Positions 43,737 through 47,034 of a DNA stretch of 47,034 nt are shown piece by piece. Under the pieces are notes generated by a model, which worked only from the letters and a program-made list of their open reading frames with translations, did no database searches and was not told the origin of the DNA. The translations under genes were made by a program, and so were the position numbers. The DNA comes from Caloranaerobacter azorensis DSM 13643. GTDB lineage: Bacteria; Bacillota; Clostridia; Tissierellales; Thermohalobacteraceae. Within the stretch, counting starts at the first letter, position 1. Each line of letters starts with the position of its first letter. The stretch is from the NCBI RefSeq assembly GCF_900129995.1, contig NZ_FQXO01000014.1, forward strand, positions 1 through 47,034. Direction: 5' to 3'.

Positions 43737-46418
43737 ATGAAGAAAACAATAGCTCTGCTAATGATAGTAATGATGACTATTTCAATAGCTTCGATATCTT
43801 ATGCACTATCAGGGCAGGAAACGAATACTTATGAAGGTTTGCCCACTTATAATGAGCTATATAACAATATTAACTTTACAGATATAAAAAATCATTGGGC
43901 AAAGGACTCTATATACAGAATGAGTAGTCTTTCAGTAATAAAAGGAGATGGATATAACAAATTTTACCCTGACAGTACATTGACAAGAGAACAGGCTATA
44001 GCCTTATTAGTAAGGCTATTAGGACTTAGTTCTCAAGCTCAAATATTAGGTGAAGATTCTATTAAAAATGTAGACACAGCAGGTTACAAAATTCTTACTC
44101 CAAATGACTATTGGTCGAGAGGATATATCGATGCGGCACTTCAAAACAATATAATTACTCAAGAAGAAGTGGATAATATTCTAACTTTAACGGAAGAAGA
44201 AAAAAATAATTTGGAATTAGAAGTTGAAAAAAATATAGTTTCATATGAAACAAATCCAAATCTAACTGATAATCAGATAAAGAATATAGAAAACCAATTA
44301 CGAGAAAAGATAGAAAAGAAGTATACATGGAAGAAACCCGTAGATAGAGAGCAGGTGGCTATATGGGTATCTAGAGTTTTAAATTTAAAACCAATTTATG
44401 GTCAATCGCAGCAGAAAATATACAATTTAAAAGATTGGAAGAAAATAAAAACTAAAAATATACCTATCATAGAGGCTTTATTACAAAGAGGGATAATGAA
44501 AGGTGATGACAGGGGATATTTTAATCCTAAAGGTCATCTTAAAAGGGCAGAAATGGCTAAATTATTAGATAATATATTTGAAGATTTTTTACTTAAACAG
44601 GGATATAAAATAGGAACTGGGTTAGTGGAGAGAATAGATAAAAATTATCAAATAGATGAGAATACTACTATCGAAAAAAAGATATTTAGGATAAGAGATG
44701 ATAAAAATAATATTTTAAATTTTATAACTCAAGAATCTGAAACAGATATCTATGACAGAGGATTTTTAGTCTATAAAAATGGGAAGATAGCTAAACATAA
44801 TGAATTAAGTGAATATGACTATATAAAGTATTATATTAATCCTCAAAATAATGTCGTTTTTGTCGAGGTTTTAAATGATATACCTATACTACTAGAGGGA
44901 ACGGTAGAAAAGGTTGGAGATAATCAAATTACGATTAAAGACTATTCAGAAGGTATTCATAGTTTTAATATAATTCCTGGAGTTGATATAAGAGTAAATG
45001 ATAATAAGGCCGAGTTAAATGACTTACTCTATGGACAGGATGTAACATTGACAATTAGTGGCGGAAAGGTAACAAAGATAAATGGATATATAGATATTGA
45101 AAAGGAAGGATATATCCATCCAGGAGATAGAATATTTGTTGGGAAAGTTCTTTATATCGATAGTCGAGATAATAAATTGACTTTATTGAAAGATAACAGT
45201 AAATATGAGTTTACTATTAAACCGTATGTTCCAGTAATAAAAGGAGATGTTAGTATTAATTTAAATAGTATAAAGGAAGGTGATATAGTAAAACTTGAGT
45301 TTGACCAATATGAAGGGAATGTACCTATAAAAGTTAGTGTCTATACAGATGGAAGGCAGTTTAAAAATATTTTTAAAGGGAAATTAAATTTTGTAAACTT
45401 AGGCAGAAATGAGATTATTCTAAATGATGTATATTACTATAAACATGCAAAGTGGCTTTATAAAGATGAAAATATTAAAATACCTTTAAATTCTGATGTA
45501 GAAATTTATTCTGATGGATTGAATGTTTCCAAGGAAAATCTTAAGCAGTATTTAGGGAAAGAAGTATATTTAGTTACTGATGAAAAATACGGCAGAGAAG
45601 CAGCGTTTAAGATTATATTGAAAAATGGATATGAAAGAGATTATTATAATTCAATCCAGAATATTGCCTATGGACAAAATAAAATAAAAGTGGATTATAA
45701 TGAGATTTATTATGACGATAAAGAGACTATAATCATAAAAGATGGAAGAGTAGTTCATCCATATAATCTAAATGAAGGAGATAATATTTATGTAATATCT
45801 CAAGGAAAAGATAAATATACAGCTGCATTAATTTCAGTTGAAAATATACCGCATTCAGGGCTTGTTATATATAGAGGAAGAATTGATGAAATAGACCAGT
45901 ATAAATTTGAACTTGATGATTATGATATTTTAGAAGATAATGATTGGGATTTTTCTACAAGACAAATAAGTTTTGATATTAGTGAAGATACGAGGATTTT
46001 AGATACAAGGGGAAGCAGTCCTGTAGAGGTTCCAGTATCTGATTTTATTAAAAGTAGATTTTTGAAAGGTAAACATTCAGTAAAAAGTTATTATGGGAAA
46101 TATGCTTATGTTGTTAAATATGATTCTATGGCAATAGCAATGAATATTGTGGATAAGAAAACTAGACCAAAAATAATCACAGTAGCGGATGTGGATAATG
46201 TGGATAAACTTTCAAAACTAATTTCTCTAAAGAATATTAAAGACTGGAATCAGCTTAAAGATATTTGGAATATTAATCCTGCGACATTTAATTTAGATGT
46301 AAGTAAAGCATTGATTATAAAAGAAGGACGCAACGTAACTATTAATGATATACAAATAGGTGATAGTTTATATATCTTGAGAAACAATAATGTCGGATAT
46401 ATAGTGGTGGTTAGATGA
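43737..46418 (+). CDS. S-layer-homology (SLH) domain protein
   Basis: 893 residues. A signal peptide (about 1-23) precedes SLH repeats. The first is clearest at about 46-98 (FTDIKNHWAKDSIYRMSSL; FYPDSTLTREQAIALLVRL); a second is split by a charged insertion (YWSRGYIDAALQNNIIT to KPVDREQVAIWVSRVL); the third is near 225-285 (ALLQRGIMKGDDRGYFNPKG). SLH domains bind pyruvylated secondary wall polymer. The C-terminal 600 residues contain several small beta-barrel-like segments (VEKVGDNQITIKDY, DNKLTLLKDNSKYEF). It likely anchors to the wall beside the TIG protein encoded just upstream. ATG start behind GCGAGGTG. Confidence 0.88.
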   Translation: MKKTIALLMIVMMTISIASISYALSGQETNTYEGLPTYNELYNNINFTDIKNHWAKDSIYRMSSLSVIKGDGYNKFYPDSTLTREQAIALLVRLLGLSSQAQILGEDSIKNVDTAGYKILTPNDYWSRGYIDAALQNNIITQEEVDNILTLTEEEKNNLELEVEKNIVSYETNPNLTDNQIKNIENQLREKIEKKYTWKKPVDREQVAIWVSRVLNLKPIYGQSQQKIYNLKDWKKIKTKNIPIIEALLQRGIMKGDDRGYFNPKGHLKRAEMAKLLDNIFEDFLLKQGYKIGTGLVERIDKNYQIDENTTIEKKIFRIRDDKNNILNFITQESETDIYDRGFLVYKNGKIAKHNELSEYDYIKYYINPQNNVVFVEVLNDIPILLEGTVEKVGDNQITIKDYSEGIHSFNIIPGVDIRVNDNKAELNDLLYGQDVTLTISGGKVTKINGYIDIEKEGYIHPGDRIFVGKVLYIDSRDNKLTLLKDNSKYEFTIKPYVPVIKGDVSINLNSIKEGDIVKLEFDQYEGNVPIKVSVYTDGRQFKNIFKGKLNFVNLGRNEIILNDVYYYKHAKWLYKDENIKIPLNSDVEIYSDGLNVSKENLKQYLGKEVYLVTDEKYGREAAFKIILKNGYERDYYNSIQNIAYGQNKIKVDYNEIYYDDKETIIIKDGRVVHPYNLNEGDNIYVISQGKDKYTAALISVENIPHSGLVIYRGRIDEIDQYKFELDDYDILEDNDWDFSTRQISFDISEDTRILDTRGSSPVEVPVSDFIKSRFLKGKHSVKSYYGKYAYVVKYDSMAIAMNIVDKKTRPKIITVADVDNVDKLSKLISLKNIKDWNQLKDIWNINPATFNLDVSKALIIKEGRNVTINDIQIGDSLYILRNNNVGYIVVVR

Positions 46419-46518
46419 TAATGTAAAATTGAAAAATTAATATATTTTATAATCCAAAGGAAATTATAATAAAATCTTATATTTTTAAAATTTAATGTTG
46501 ATTTTATTGAAACTTTGT

Positions 46519-46538
46519 CTGGCATGTTTGCATGCCAG
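46519..46538. repeat. Perfect hairpin, possibly part of a mobile-element end
   Basis: CTGGCATG and CATGCCAG pair across TTTG. It lies about 275 bases before the TnpB-like start. Such subterminal hairpins mark the ends of IS200/IS605-type elements, but the element cannot be delimited here. Confidence 0.45.
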
Positions 46539-46555
46539 AGTCGTTATAAACAGCT

Positions 46556-46583
46556 TTGATTTGTGGATAATTTTGTATATAAT
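46556..46583 (+). promoter_or_regulatory. Promoter-like sequence before the TnpB-like gene
   Basis: TTGATT (46556-46561) and a perfect TATAAT (46578-46583) are 16 bases apart. A long hairpin follows (AACAAAATCTTC at 46600-46611 with its complement at 46634-46645), so a transcript from here would begin with a strong fold. Confidence 0.45.
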
Positions 46584-46599
46584 TTCCGTAGTGGATTTC

Positions 46600-46645
46600 A
46601 ACAAAATCTTCCTTGATTTGATTTATTTAAATCGAAGATTTTGTT
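46600..46645. repeat. Long hairpin with extended stem
   Basis: AACAAAATCTTC pairs with GAAGATTTTGTT, and inside it GATTT (46615-46619) pairs with AAATC (46629-46633). The right arm contains an 18-base match to 9858-9875. Together with AT-rich words (46645-46672) and ACTAGCACCAAGTACTAG, it fills the 395-base gap before the last gene. Confidence 0.55.
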
Positions 46646-46813
46646 ACATTTTTCATTCTAAATTTTAAATTTTTGAAACTAGCACCAAGTACTAGTTTCA
46701 AAAGAGGGGCTAATTAACAGTTACAAAATATTTATAAAAACTTATAAAAACCTTAAAACAATTATAAATTCAAAAAAGTAGTTAAGGAAGATTATAGAGG
46801 GAGTTAAAAGGAA

Positions 46814-47034
46814 ATGAGTAAATCTATAGCCGGAAATAAAAATATAAGAACATATAAAATGAGAATAAAAGACAAAAAATTCAAATCAAAGGTTATAGAT
46901 TATATTTACAAGTATAGACATTTTGAAAACATGTATATAATACTCCTTAATCAAGACTATAAACAAAACATCGGAGATTTTAGGTTGTTAACTAATTATG
47001 AAATAATGAGAGCACTATTTAGGGGAACTACTCC
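46814..47034 (+). CDS. TnpB-like protein of an IS200/IS605-type element (partial, runs off the end)
   Basis: The first 73 residues of a gene that continues beyond the window. The start is ATG behind AAAAGGAA. The pattern IRTYKMRIKDKKFKSKVID, followed by a helical ENMYIILLNQDY and LLTNYEIMRALF, resembles the N-terminal region of TnpB-related (Cas12-ancestor) proteins. No catalytic motif lies inside the window, so the call rests on general resemblance only. Confidence 0.45.
   Translation, partial: MSKSIAGNKNIRTYKMRIKDKKFKSKVIDYIYKYRHFENMYIILLNQDYKQNIGDFRLLTNYEIMRALFRGTT

Noticed and set aside
46519-46538. TGGCATGTTTGC as a sigma-54 promoter
   Set aside because: The GG and GC are too close together for a -24/-12 site, and the sequence is explained by a perfect hairpin.

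Overview
The window is AT-rich DNA from an anaerobic, endospore-forming member of the Firmicutes. The best fit is the Clostridia (Tissierellales or related), because it joins clostridial spore genes (sipL, spoIIR, sleB-ypeB, a gerA-type operon, an alpha/beta SASP) to the lysine-fermentation genes kdd and kamABCDE. TTG and GTG starts behind strong purine-rich ribosome sites are common. This placement is inferred from gene content; no rRNA or tRNA gene was seen.

Layout. 1-800: remnant of a DNA methyltransferase. 800-2040: a dicarboxylate/amino-acid symporter. 2158-6133: sipL, ispE, a GntR/FCD regulator and a MobA-like nucleotidyltransferase. 6206-9922 (minus): riboflavin operon ribD-ribE-ribBA-ribH behind an FMN riboswitch and terminator. 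9949-13703: biotin locus bioY-bioB-bioD-bioA behind a BirA-type operator. 13769-17785: germinant-receptor operon. 17873-21300: spoIIR, sleB-ypeB and a short SASP gene. 21438-24167: murI, a DUF1934 gene, an ArgS-like protein without catalytic motifs, and two tiny XapX proteins. 24469-33938: a RocR-like sigma-54 activator, a -24/-12 promoter, then kdd-kamA-kamB-kamC-kamD-kamE. 34097-37195: lipoproteins and unknown exported proteins between two copies of one promoter region, then a UPF0173-type hydrolase. 37297-46418: a roughly 2,090-residue IPT/TIG repeat protein and an SLH-domain protein, probably a cell-surface pair. 46419-47034: structured DNA and the start of a possible TnpB-type gene.

Metabolic logic. 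The kam genes isomerise lysine (KamA, then B12-dependent KamDE kept active by KamB/KamC) and Kdd oxidises 3,5-diaminohexanoate. The later steps (kce, kal, CoA transferase) are not here. Sigma-54 control follows from the activator beside a well-matched -24/-12 site. The biotin genes cover only the last steps (no bioF).

The least explained material is non-coding. A structured element of about 250 bp occurs three times, with a long imperfect stem, two near-identical inner hairpins and one compensatory base-pair change; two copies sit directly in front of terminators, and one is flanked by a duplicated terminator hairpin. A second family of AT-rich palindromes built from recurring short words lies between many genes, including inside the kam operon.
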